Below are positions 54,888-64,000 of a stretch of DNA of 64,000 nt, piece after piece. The DNA comes from Eukaryota sp. TZLM1-RC (taxonomy: Eukaryota; Metamonada: BaSk clade): NCBI GenBank assembly GCA_040285825.1, contig JAUPSS010000010.1, positions 124,001 through 188,000 of the forward strand, given 5' to 3'. The stretch's first letter is position 1, and each line of letters begins with the position of its first letter. Position numbers and translations under genes: made by a program. The notes beneath the pieces were generated by a model. The model worked only from the letters and a program-made list of their open reading frames with translations. It ran no database searches and was not told the origin of the DNA.

Positions 54888-55356
54888 GGAATGTTTGAAT
54901 TGTCGTAGTATTTAGCTCATTTGATAAAAATTGGTTCTTTAAAATAATAAAAAAAATAAAAATAAAAAAAAACTAGAACTCAATATCCTCAATACACGCA
55001 TCAACATCATCAAATCTTTTCAGCGCGCGATTTTCATACTCTATTCCAAATTGTAACAGTGCTTTGGTCAACATTTCTGGAATTGCTTTAAGAATACTAA
55101 AAACAATTCTATTGTGCCAGAAATTGAAGTTCAATTCTTTTCCTGCTCTTTCTTTTATTAAACTTCTGAAATCTTCAAGAAATTTAATGCCAGATATTCC
55201 AATGTTACCAAAAAGAGAAACAGCAAATGGAACCAACTGATACTTGACATGCTCAACACGTCCTAGCTGAGATAAGGGTTCATTATACTTTTTGATTATG
55301 CTCTTTTCAGCAAAGCAAAGTGGAGTTTCATCTCTTTTAGCAAAATCAATTGCTGA

Positions 55357-55495
55357 TGTTGTTGTCGAACTTAAATTGAATTAGTAGGTTTCATTGTATT
55401 TTGACTGATGACGTGATACTCGTTTATGAATCAGTTTTATTAATAAACTCAGATTTCTCTCTCTTCTTCGTGTGTTCATCTGCCTAACGGCATCA
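55357..55495 (+). repeat. 5' LTR, 139 bp
   Basis: Starts TGTTGTTGTCGAAC, ends CGGCATCA, and contains AATAAA at 55442-55447 as a polyadenylation signal candidate. It differs from the 3' LTR by one base that I could see (A versus T in 'ttttgActgatg'), implying a recent insertion. Confidence 0.92.
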
Positions 55496-55503
55496 ATAAT
55501 TAT

Positions 55504-55521
55504 TGGCCCTTCTTATTTCAG
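55504..55521 (+). other. Candidate primer binding site
   Basis: 'tggcccttcttatttcag' begins eight bases after the 5' LTR. It starts with TGG, the complement of a tRNA CCA end. The matching tRNA was not identified, so this is a positional call only. Confidence 0.35.
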
Positions 55522-56027
55522 ATGACTGTTCCCTCTGTTAACCTGACGTCTCTTTCTTCCATGAAAGTTGAAAGTGTTCTTCTGTTCCTATAGGAGTGAA
55601 AGATTTATTCTTCGGTGACTCCTAAGAAAGAGCTTGTTCCAGCAAGACTCTTGGTCGATTCTTTTCTGTTAGAGTCCCTATCTCTCCAGAAATCCGACGG
55701 CTGATCCAGTGACGATGTTCTTCTCAGACATCTACAATCTGTCGTATCGTTCGCCATGTACGAAGATTTTAGTCTGGCTATGTCAGAACTGATGCTTTAT
55801 GTCCGTATTGGTGACGTCCGAGAACGTATGTCCTGTTACCTGCGACGTTTTTTTTCCAGGTAAAGAGTAGGGCTTCCGGACTGAAGTTGCCAGACATAGC
55901 TTTTCTGAACCGATTTGCCAGAGGACTTCTTTTCGTAGGTATCCAACGTTCTCATACCATCGATGCACCGGAGAATTTAACAAACCCCATATCTCCCCTC
56001 TATTGAGCCAGTACTGTATTTGTCCCC

Positions 56028-56047
56028 AGAAAAATGGGAAAAGGTAG
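56028..56047 (+). other. Polypurine tract
   Basis: 'agaaaaatgggaaaaggtag' ends exactly at the base before the 3' LTR. It is purine except for two T. Its place and content fit the primer for plus-strand DNA synthesis and fix the element orientation as plus. Confidence 0.75.
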
Positions 56048-56186
56048 TGTTGTTGTCGAACTTAAATTGAATTAGTAGGTTTCATTGTATTTTGTCTGAT
56101 GACGTGATACTCGTTTATGAATCAGTTTTATTAATAAACTCAGATTTCTCTCTCTTCTTCGTGTGTTCATCTGCCTAACGGCATCA
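56048..56186 (+). repeat. 3' LTR, 139 bp
   Basis: Copy of 55357-55495 with one visible substitution. It is followed by the second 'ctga' of the TSD and then by the resumed D(-) coding sequence for KDS...DVVTVDVC. Confidence 0.92.
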
Positions 56187-57919
56187 CTGAGTCTTTACAA
56201 ACATCAACAGTAACAACATCAACAACTTTAATAACCCCATCAGACGCAGGGGTAATTAAATCAGCACGGCGTTTCCCAAAAGTATTTTCATCTTCATTTT
56301 CAGATGACAACCTTCGCACAAGTGGTTCAACAAAAGCTTCAATGTGATGACTTTTGCACATAGCGTATAGTTGGTCTCTAACAGCATCGTGAACAACTGA
56401 GCGATATGTATTTGAAAATAGTAAAAACAATACGATTTAGCCACAAGCAACGATCAAAACGCTTATTCATTCTTCTTTTTACAAGATTTTCAAAATCATC
56501 AATAAAATTCATTGCAGTATTTCGAAGACGACCATATAACGATATAGCAAATGGGCAAATTTGGTAATCTACATGGCGAACATGTTTCAATTCTTTTAAA
56601 GGATTTGCATATTTTTTTCGTTTGTACAATTCGGAGTCATCAAGGGGAGATACTTCGGATTGTGCATTTCTCAAGGCATTTTTCTTGCAAACATCCACTG
56701 TTTCAACATCAACAACATTCATGACATCATCAAACGAGGGCACAACAACATCAGCACGTCGTTTTCCATATTCTGAATCTCTTACGCTTTCATTTATATC
56801 AAGAGACCTCAGCAAAGGTTCTACAAAAGATTCAATATGATAGGAATTACACATTGCATGGATTTGATCTCTGACTGCATCATGCAACGTAGAACGATAG
56901 GAAATAAATCTATTACAATTAAATAAATGTGATAATGTCAAACCAGCTCCACATTTTCAAAACAAATCATTGGGCAAATTACAAGGCCATAAATAACAAC
57001 GCATTCTCATAGCAGTGGTCCATTGGTCGTCATTCAAAAGTAGGCCATAAATCTGGGGAATTTGATTTATCAAAACTGCAGATGAACTGTCCTTCAAATC
57101 AATCAAAAAATTTGCAAAAGCAGGATTTTCTTTCTTAGCCGTGCTAAGTCGAACAATAAAATCCTTGCTTTCAAATTTTTTCAAGAGATGTCGTTGGAGC
57201 TTTTTCAACGCAAATTTTAAAGAATACAAACTTCTGTCTGGAATTTCTTGAATGGATATGGGGAAACATGATTGCCATAAGTCGGGAGATAAACTGGATA
57301 TTTCTTCTCTTAAGTTATCGAGGAATAGGCTATTTGTAGTTTCAAGAAGATTTTCGGCAAAAGAATATCTTCTAGAGAATTCAAATACAAAATTTTTTCC
57401 ACCACCAATAAATGCAGCTTTGGTCAAATATTTTGATGAATTGAATCCAACACCGCCAAGTTGAACATCAGAAAAAATATGATTTTTCAAAATTGATGGA
57501 TCAACAGACATTAAATAAGCCAAAAATTCAGTACGTATTTTGTTAAATTGTCTACAAAAATTGTAAGTTAGGGATGGAGGTAATGATCTCAGTAAATGAG
57601 TAATTTTTCCAGCATAACAAATTTTCAAAAGAAAATACTTAAGATGTTTTTCCAATTCAAGGGTCTTTATGACTTCTAGCTCTTTTTTAATTGAATTTAA
57701 ATAGTTGTTAAGGCTATCAAGTGTCTTTTCGGTTGTTTTGTTTTTTTTTAATTTATTGTTAAACTACAGTCTAAAAGTCAATATCTTCAAAACAAGCTTC
57801 CACACAATCAAACCTCACAACAGCAATTTCTTCGTAATGTGCACTGACAGACATCAAAGCTTTCGAAATCATTTTAGGAATTGATTTGAAAATAGTAAAA
57901 ACAATACGATTTAGCCACA

Positions 57920-60442
57920 TTTTTTTTTCTCCCTCCCTTAGTCAACCCTCTCATATTTCACTTTCTGTCACGGCGTCAAAGTCGTACTGTTTCTCTGTCA
58001 AAACGATGCCATTGGCTGATAGTGACTCTGATACTGATTGGAACGCCCAAGTAAAGATTCTACCAGTCAGACCAAGCTCATCTTCTTCACTTCTCCACTC
58101 TCCCCACAATACAAGCTATGCTCGAAATTCATCTCAAAAAAATTTCAATTCAAAAACTGATCATTGTACCAGAAAAAACACACAAAAACCACAATTACGT
58201 TCCTTACGTTCTGTTGCACGTTCTATTAACAACTCCGTTTCTCGAAATTTGTTTTTTCCAGCTGAAATTGGAAAAAGTCAAAAATCTATTTCTACTTTTA
58301 ACTCACCAATTGACAAAATAGAAATAACTGAAAAAATGAAACCATTACCATAAAAAACTGGAAAAGTTCATTCTCAGAGTTGTGGTAAATGTCGTCAACC
58401 GGGACATAACGTTAAAACATGTCCCCAAGTAAAACAAGAACAATTCAAAGCTCGTGCTGCATCTGCTGATTTGAAACAATCACTCTCTTCGTTACCCATA
58501 AATGATGATAATGCTGATCAAGAAATACCAGCAATAGTACCTGTTAATTCATCCATTGATTCTCCGAATAATAAGTGTATATTTTGTACCAAAAATTTGG
58601 GCATTAATTCTTCTGGCCGACCATTACGTTTTTGCGAATCATGTAAAGCTGTTGATTCCTTGAGGCCTCCAATACGTGTTCCATCACAGGTAAGTCCTCT
58701 TTCTTGCATCCCCTTTTCGATTAGTTTTCGAAAATTTACTACCAATTTAAAAAAAGGCATATGGGATGTAACACCGCTATGGAAATTTTTTTTGCTTAAA
58801 GATAAAAAATTATTGTCATCGAAATCAAAATTTCGTCCTTCAGTAATGAAGAAAGAAAAAATTGTTCGAAAATTAGCTTTAAAGGGACGCTATGGTTCCG
58901 CTAAGCAATGCCTGTTTTCATCTGAACTTGCAGAATGTAATGAAAATACTATTGCTCAACTAAAGAGTCTCCATCCTGTTGAAAATTTTAAGTGCCCTAA
59001 ACCTAATAATGTAAGTTATTGGGAGCAAAATCCCGTAACTAATGATGAACTAATTAAATTGATTAACCACTTACCATCTGGAAAAGCGCCTGGTCCATCA
59101 ATGATCACTTTTGACATGTTAAAATCCACGATAAACCAATGTCCTGAATGCATTGATGATTTGGTTTTCTTTTTCAACAAAATTTTAACATTAAAAATCA
59201 AGCTTCCATCTGAAATGACAAGTTCACGCTTAATTGCTTTAAAAAAGAATGAATCAAAAATAAGGCCTATTGCAATTGGTAAATCTTTGTCTCGTATTCT
59301 TGCTTCAGCTGTGTTTGGCAGGATTGGTAAAAAAGCTAAAGATTTTTTTAGTCATTTCCAATTTGGAATTAAAACAGTTGATGGTGCATCTGCTGCAGAA
59401 CTCTCTTCTGATGTCTTTTTTAATTCAAATACTTCGAATTATATTTTTAATTTAGATTTTAAAAACGCTTTCAATGCAGTGAAGAGGTCGTCGATCTTGC
59501 CCTTGCTGCAAACTCATTTTCCAGAAGCTGAGTCGTTCTTTTACAATTTTTATGGCTCACAGTCGACTCTTGTTTATGAGGAATTCAATCTAATATCATC
59601 ATCTGGTGTCAAACAAGGTGATCCATTAGGTCCTTTCTTTTTCTGCCTTGCTATCCATCCTTTGATGTGTGAATTAAAACAAGAATTTCCAGATGTTCAT
59701 ATAACTGCTTATATGGATGACATATCAATAATTGGTCCAATTGATTCATTGAGAACAATTGCTGAAATTGTTCAACAGCGCTATTATCAAATTGGTCTTT
59801 CTCTAAATATTTCCAAATGTTTATTGATTGGTAGAGAGCCTGCTGATCTCATTATTGATGATCAAAGTGTTCCTTTTATCAATTATTTTGAATCAGGATT
59901 TCGTTTTTTAGGTTGTTATTTAGGCAATTTTGATGAAATTCGAAATCAACTTTCCTCTCTTTTGGATAATTTTGAAGAAGAATTGATGGTTCTTTCAGAT
60001 TTAAATATTGAAAAACATCTTAAATTTTTCTTCCTCAGAATTTGTTATTCAGGGAAATTTACTCATATTTTACGATCAACATCACCATCTATTTCTCTCG
60101 AATTTTGCAGAATTTTTAATGAATTAAGAACAAAATTTTTGGCTAATTTGCTCGATATTGATTCTTCTTTTTTACGTAGTCATATTTTTCAGAAGTTTAA
60201 TAAAAGAAAGAGCAGGAAAAGAATTGAACTTCAATTTCTGGCATAATAGAATTGTTTTTAGTATTCTTAAAGCAATTCCAGAAATGTTGACCAAAGCACT
60301 GTTACAATTAGGAATAGAGTATGAAAATCGCGCGCTGAAAAGATTTGATGATGTTGATGCGTGTATTGAGGATATTGAGTTCTAGTTTTTTGTTTAATGT
60401 TTTGTTAGCGTTGAAAATAAATTTCAATTTATTGAAAAAAAA
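57920..60442 (+). mobile_element. Family D LINE, complete ends, internal deletion, chimeric 5' part
   Basis: The 11-bp TSD 'atttagccaca' is at 57909-57919 and 60443-60453. The 5' end is T run plus CTCCCTCCCTTAG and the 3' end is the D UTR plus A-tail. Up to ~58350 it is almost the same as the family A 5' end (7801-8235); after that it is distinct D sequence. About 1 kb is deleted at ~60190, joining RSHIF to FRSLIKERAG. Confidence 0.92.
58006..60385 (+). pseudogene. Family D LINE polyprotein, reference RT copy
   Basis: ATG 58006 (MPLADSDSDTDWNAQVKI). A TAA stop at 58351-58353 follows KMKPLP, at the point where A-like sequence ends. The same frame continues with CGKCRQPGHNVKTC (knuckle), CIFC...CESC (ribbon), GKAPGPSMITFD, LDFKNAFNAVKR, SSGVKQGDPLGPFFF, AYMDDISIIG and FRFLGCYLG to RSHIF. 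The deletion then shifts frame into W-H-N-R-I-V-F-S and CIEDIEF (TAG 60383-60385). Finger and RLE are deleted, so the copy is dead even if the stop were absent. Confidence 0.9.
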
Positions 60443-61085
60443 ATTTAGCCACAGGCGACGATCAAAACGCTTATTCATTCTTCTTTTCACAAGATTTTCA
60501 AAATCATCAATAAAATTCATTGCAGTATTTCCAAGACGACCATATAACGATATAGCAAATGGGCAAATTTGGTAATCTACATGGCGAACATGTTTCAATT
60601 CTTTTAAAGGATTTGCATATTTTTTTCGTTTGTACAATTCGGAGTCATCAAGGGGAGATACTTCGGATTGTGCATTTCTCAAGGCATTTTTCTTGCAAAC
60701 ATCCACTGTTACGACATCAACAACATTCATGACATCATCAAACGAGGGCACAACAACATCAGCACGTCGTTTTCCATATTCTGAATCTCTTACGCTTTCA
60801 TTTATATCAAGAGACCTCAACAAAGGTTCTACAAAAGATTCAATATGATAGGAATTACACATTGCATGGATTTGATCTCTTACTGCATCATGAAACGTAG
60901 AACGATAGGAAATAAATCTATTACAATTAAATAAATGTGATAATGTCAAACCAGCTCCACATTTGCAAAACAAATCATTGGGCAAATTACAAGGCCATAA
61001 ATAACAACGCATTCTCATAGCAGTGGTCCATTGGTCGTCATTCAAAAGTAGGCCATAAATCTGGGGAACTTGATTTATCAAAACT

Positions 61086-62167
61086 TTTTTTTTACTTGAA
61101 ATATTTTTATTCAACAACAAATATGAAATACACAATTAAAACTCCACATCCTCAAAACCTGCCTCCCCTACATCAAAACAATTAATTGCTAAAGATTCAG
61201 AAAATTTCCCAAAAGAAGATAGTGAATCAGAAATTAGTTTTACCATTCCCTTAAAAATAGAAAATACAATCCTGTTTTGCCAATAAACACGATTGAAAAT
61301 TCTTCCAGTTCTTTCCTTTACAACTACAACAAAATCCTCAAGGAAAGCCATAGCAGCCTTACCTAGAGATCCAAGCAAAGAAAAAACAAAGGGACATAAA
61401 TTATATTGGGCATGAGAATTTTCATTAACCGAGGAAATGGGTTTCGCATATTTAGCAATTTTATATTTTTCGCCTGCAAGAAGGGGATTATTTACATCCG
61501 AGTTAATGAGATGTTCGTTAGAGGAATTACAAGGGTCAATAGACATGGCGTCCAAAATAGTAAAACTACCATTTACACCAGGAACAACTCGATCACCTCT
61601 TGTCAGACCCATAGAAGCTCTGTTGTAACGCGTACTATCAATATTGGGATCATCAAGAATTAATTTTGATAACAGCGGTTCTAAAAAGGAATCTACTCGA
61701 TATGATTTGCACATTACATAAATTTGGTCCCTGACATTATTATGCACTTTGCTTCTAAACGTAATGAAATGTTTACAGTTCAAAAGATGAGTAAACAAAA
61801 GAGGTTTACCACATTTACAAGTTAAATGATTGGGCAAATTGTTTAGCCACAGAAAACAACGAAAACGCATGTTGAGAAGCCATTCATTGTTTTTTTAACA
61901 AAAGTCCATAAACAGAGGGAATTTGAGTTACTAAAGCAGCAGCAGAACTATCACGAATATCCTTTAAAAAATTACCGAAAGCGGGATTTTTAGTTTTGGC
62001 CAAGCCAAGTCTTACTTCATAATCCAAGCCTTCATATAATTTAACCAGATGGTTCTGAAGTTTTTTCAAGCAAAAACGTAAATTTGGAAGTGATCGGGTG
62101 GGAATTTTTTGAACATTTTGAGGAAAACACTGAATCCAGATATCACTAGGCAAATTATCTAATTCGA
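61086..62167 (-). pseudogene. Family F LINE, longest copy, inserted in B(-)
   Basis: Encodes PSDIWIQCFPQNVQKIPTRS, CKCGKPLLFTHLLNC (finger), LTRGDRVVPGVNG with ILDAMSIDP (RLE), W-Q-N-R-I-V-F-S and GFEDVEF with TAA. The 10-bp TSD 'tatcaaaact' is at 61076-61085 and 62168-62177. One frame break lies in the T run near 61893. It shows that F shares the common C-terminal architecture; the F RT is not in this window. Confidence 0.92.
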
Positions 62168-62541
62168 TATCAAAACTGCAGATGAACTGTCCTTCAAATC
62201 AATCAAAAAATTTGCAAAAGCAGGATTTTCTTTCTTAGCCGTGCTAAGTCGAACAATAAAATCCTTGCTTTCAAATTTTTTCAAGAGATGTCGTTGGAGC
62301 TTTTTCAACGCAAATTTTAATGAATACAAACTTCTGTCTGGAATTTCTTGAATGGATATGGGGAAACATGATTGCCATAAGTCGGGAGATAAACTGGATA
62401 TTTCTTCTCTTAAGTTATCGAGGAATAGGCTATTTGTAGTTTCAAGAAGATTTTCGGCACAAGGATATCTTCTAGAGAATTCAAATACAAAATTTTTTCC
62501 ACCACCAATAAATGCAACTTTGGTCAAATATTTTGATGAAT

Positions 62542-64000
62542 TGTTGGTTTTCAGGAAAACGTTTCAAAAATTCAAAAACGAAATTTTTGCCTCCACCGAT
62601 GAATGCGGCTTTACACAAATATTTTGATTTGTGAAAATCCAGGCCTCCCAATTCTGTGCTACAAAAAATATGACTACGTAAAAAAGAAGAATCAATATCG
62701 AGCAAAATAGCCAAAAATTTTGTTCTTAAGTCATTAAAAATTCTGCAAAATTCGAGAGATATAGATGGTGATGTTGATCGTAAAACATGAGTAAATTTCC
62801 CTGAATAACAAATTCTGTTTTTTAACCAAAATTTTAATTTTATTCAAAACCTATAAATCAACATCTAAAAAATCCATCTCTCCCAAAACAAAAACACTAG
62901 ATGCAACTCTCTCATAGTGAGATCCAAGAGAAAGCAAAGCATCAGAAACCATCTTCAACATCCTTTTAAAAATAGAAAACACAATTCTATTTTGCCAAAA
63001 CAATCTGTTGAAATTTCTGCCAGTTCTTCTCTTTACAATCATTTCAAAATCTTCCAAAAAACGTAAAGCAGTTGGTGCAAGTGAACCAAAAAGGGAAAAT
63101 ACAAATGGATACAAATTGTATTTTGCATGCTGTAGACTGGCCAATTTGGACAAAGGTTCATTGTATTTTTTGAATTTGAAATTTTCAGCATTTGAAAGAG
63201 GATTATGAATTTCAGAATTAACAAGCCTTTCATTTGAGGCATTACAAGGATCAACAGACATTACATCCAATAAAATGAAACTTCCATCTAATCCAGGTAA
63301 TACAACATCACCTCTATTATTCTTATGAAAATCATCTTCAGCATCAAACAGATTTGACAACAGAGGTTCCAAGAAGGATTCAATTCTATGAGATTTACAC
63401 ATACAATATAACTGGTCTCTTACAGCATCATGAACCTTGCTTCTAAAAGTAATAAAATGTTTGAAATTTAACAAATGAGTAATTGTACATTCTCGAGAAC
63501 ATTTACAAATTAAATTATGAGGTAAATTATCAGGCCAAATAAAGGAACGAAATCTCATATTCAGAGTCCAAGCAGAATCGGATAAGAGAGAACCATAAAC
63601 TTGTGGAATTGTTGTTACTAAGGCAGAAGAAGTACTGTCACACATATCTTGTAAAAGATTTGCAAAAGCGGGATTTCTTGGCCAAGCCAAGTCTAACATC
63701 AAAATCCAAGCTTTCAAAAATCTTTGACAATTTTAGAATAACAAATTCTGAGGAAGAAAAATTTAAGATGTTTTTCAATATTTAAATCTGAAAGAACCAT
63801 CAATTCTTCTTCAAAGTTATCCAAAAGAGAGGAAAGTTGATTTCGAATTTCATCAAAATTGCCTAAATAACAACCTAAAAAACCAAATCCTGATTCAAAA
63901 TAATTGATAAAAGGAACACTTTGATCATCAATAATGAGATCAGCAGGCTCTCTACCAATCAATAAACATTTGGAAATATTTAGAGAAAGACCAATTTGAT
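62542..64000 (-). pseudogene. Family D LINE, continues past the window, split by A(-)
   Basis: Segments 62542-62817 and 63736-64000. The first reads back from the linker (FVFEFLKRFPENQ, GGLDFHKSKYLC, RSHIF) and the second continues through the thumb (NIEKHLKFFFLRICYS), FGFLGCYLG and REPADLIIDDQ. The window ends at the KIGLSLNIS codons, upstream of which YMDD would be expected. The junction with B(-) at 62541 shows no recognised TSD. Confidence 0.85.
62818..63735 (-). pseudogene. Family A LINE, 5'-truncated, inserted in D(-)
   Basis: Open for 288 codons (62851-63717): LDLAWPRNPAFANLLQ after a 9-bp loss near 63675, CKCSRECTITHLLN (last finger Cys replaced by Phe, 'ttgaaattt'), RGDVVLPGLDG, LLDVMSVDP and FLDVDL. 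The 15-bp TSD 'gaataacaaattctg' is at 62803-62817 and 63736-63750. Its tail is of the 'accaaaattttaatttt' type shared with 49553. Confidence 0.92.

Larger units (their letters stand above)
53739..54966 (+). mobile_element. Unit H: unknown retrocopy or non-autonomous element
   Basis: Two parts, 53739-53966 and 54500-54966, about 680 bp without the F(-) inside. The 5' end reads 'atattttttttcttcccccc' and the 3' end is A-rich ('aataataaaaaaaataaaaa'). The TSD is 'aaaaaactagaa' at 53727-53738 and 54967-54978. It therefore moved by LINE-type retrotransposition. It has no RT, no zinc finger and no similarity I recognise to A-G. Candidate ORFs are 53785-53922 (45 aa) and 54513-54887. It could be a SINE-like element or a processed copy of a host mRNA. 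Confidence 0.75.
55357..56186 (+). mobile_element. Short LTR retrotransposon without coding capacity (TRIM-like)
   Basis: Two 139-bp direct repeats beginning TG and ending CA enclose a 552-bp interior. They are flanked by a 4-bp TSD 'ctga' at 55353-55356 and 56187-56190; an uninterrupted D copy at 15310-15326 shows the empty site once. A purine tract precedes the right LTR. The interior has no gag, protease, RT or integrase, so movement would need an autonomous partner. A 4-bp TSD fits Gypsy or BEL/Pao integrases; I cannot choose between them. Confidence 0.92.
53678..56409 (-). mobile_element. Family D LINE, 5'-truncated, hosting H and an LTR element
   Basis: Segments 53678-53738, 54967-55356 and 56187-56409 form one D(-): 3' UTR, CIEDIEF, W-H-N-R-I-V-F-S, RLE (KRRADLITPASDGV, VVDVVTVDVC) back to TYRSVVHDAVRDQL. 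The coding part from 54973 is open. H was inserted in the 3' UTR and the LTR element in the RLE region, at the AIDFAKRDE codons. Confidence 0.88.
53521..57733 (-). pseudogene. Family B LINE, split by a D(-) insertion
   Basis: Segments 53521-53677 and 56410-57733. The first is the B2 3' end, the second runs from N-R-I-V-F back through RLE, CKCGAGLTLSHLFNC and GGVGF to the codons just after RT motif E (GSAEKTLDS). The RLE is open from 56941 to 56400, with VVDVETVDVC (Glu for Val). An altered base near 56956 ('acattttcaaaac') removes Cys from the finger. The TSD of the inserted D, 'atttgaaaat', is at 53668-53677 and 56410-56419. Confidence 0.87.
57741..62541 (-). pseudogene. Family B LINE, split by D(+) and F(-)
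   Basis: Segments 57741-57919, 60443-61085 and 62168-62541: B2 3' end, RLE (RRADVVVPSFDDV, VVDVVTVDVC), CKCGAGLTLSHLFNC, linker and GGGKNFVFEF back to NSSKYLTKV. D(+) sits after 57919 and F(-) after 61085. 5' truncated at 62541, where D(-) begins. The frame within each segment is open. Confidence 0.88.

Noticed and set aside
57733-57741. TSD for the B(-) spanning 57741-62541 ('ggttgttttg' against 'ttggttttcagg').
   Set aside because: The two flanks do not match well enough and belong to different families, so no insertion site can be claimed.
58471-58500. A start for D at 58471 downstream of the stop.
   Set aside because: The codon there is TTG, and the zinc knuckle lies upstream in the same frame. 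The real start is ATG 58006 with a nonsense codon at 58351.
1-64000. Reassigned stop codons (read-through of in-frame TAA or TAG).
   Set aside because: Family ends coincide with TAG or TAA in every copy, glutamine is CAA/CAG, and internal stops differ between copies of the same family.
1-64000. Bacterial RT systems (group II intron, retron, diversity-generating element) or CRISPR.
   Set aside because: RLE-type C-terminus, AATAAA plus A-tails and TSDs fit eukaryotic LINEs; there is no repeat-spacer array, intron RNA or retron RNA pattern.

Overview
What it is. I found no recognisable single-copy host gene, tRNA, rRNA or CRISPR array in this window. Almost every base belongs to non-LTR retrotransposons (LINEs) of the type with one ORF, a YMDD reverse transcriptase and a C-terminal restriction-like endonuclease (RLE, the R2/NeSL/R4/CRE/Utopia-type architecture). 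They are inserted into one another in both orientations. AATAAA-type signals followed by A-tails, the LINE architecture and an AT-rich composition point to a eukaryotic nuclear genome, probably an animal or a protist. I cannot name the species. The ORFs have no introns and end in TAG or TAA; no altered genetic code is needed.

Families, named here by C-terminal residues: A (FLDVDL), B (CFEDIDF), C (CLEDIEF), D (CIEDIEF), E (VSYVF), F (GFEDVEF) and G (VEEILV). A to D share this order: N-terminal CCHC knuckle, four-cysteine zinc ribbon, RT with QGDPLGP and YMDD, CxCx7Hx3C finger, RLE with R-x-D...VVD or LLD, a conserved W-x-N-R-I-V-F block and a short acidic tail. E, F and G are seen only as 5'-truncated copies. 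There is also one unknown retrocopy-like unit (H) and one 830-bp LTR element without coding capacity.

Layout. 1-12130: F, A and B scraps, then a B(-) copy interrupted by two A(+) copies, one full length with a 17-bp target-site duplication (TSD). 12131-24258: a nest at least five deep, D(+) > D(-) > E(+) > G(+) > C(-), also holding a full-length B(-). 24259-47297: A-rich region with a tandem duplication apparently made by unequal recombination between A copies, a full-length C(+) with only two apparent frameshifts, and four insertions into a near-complete A(+). 47298-64000: B and D dominated, with H, two F copies, the LTR element and a chimeric D(+).

How it works together. Some 23 insertions can be delimited by flanking duplications of 8-17 bp with no shared target sequence. 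These RLE elements therefore look dispersed rather than site-specific and use each other as landing sites. Several insertions are only 18-97 bp of 3' tail. No ORF is intact as given. Many breaks are one-base changes in A or T runs, so some may be sequencing errors. Junction positions were read by eye and may be off by a few bases.
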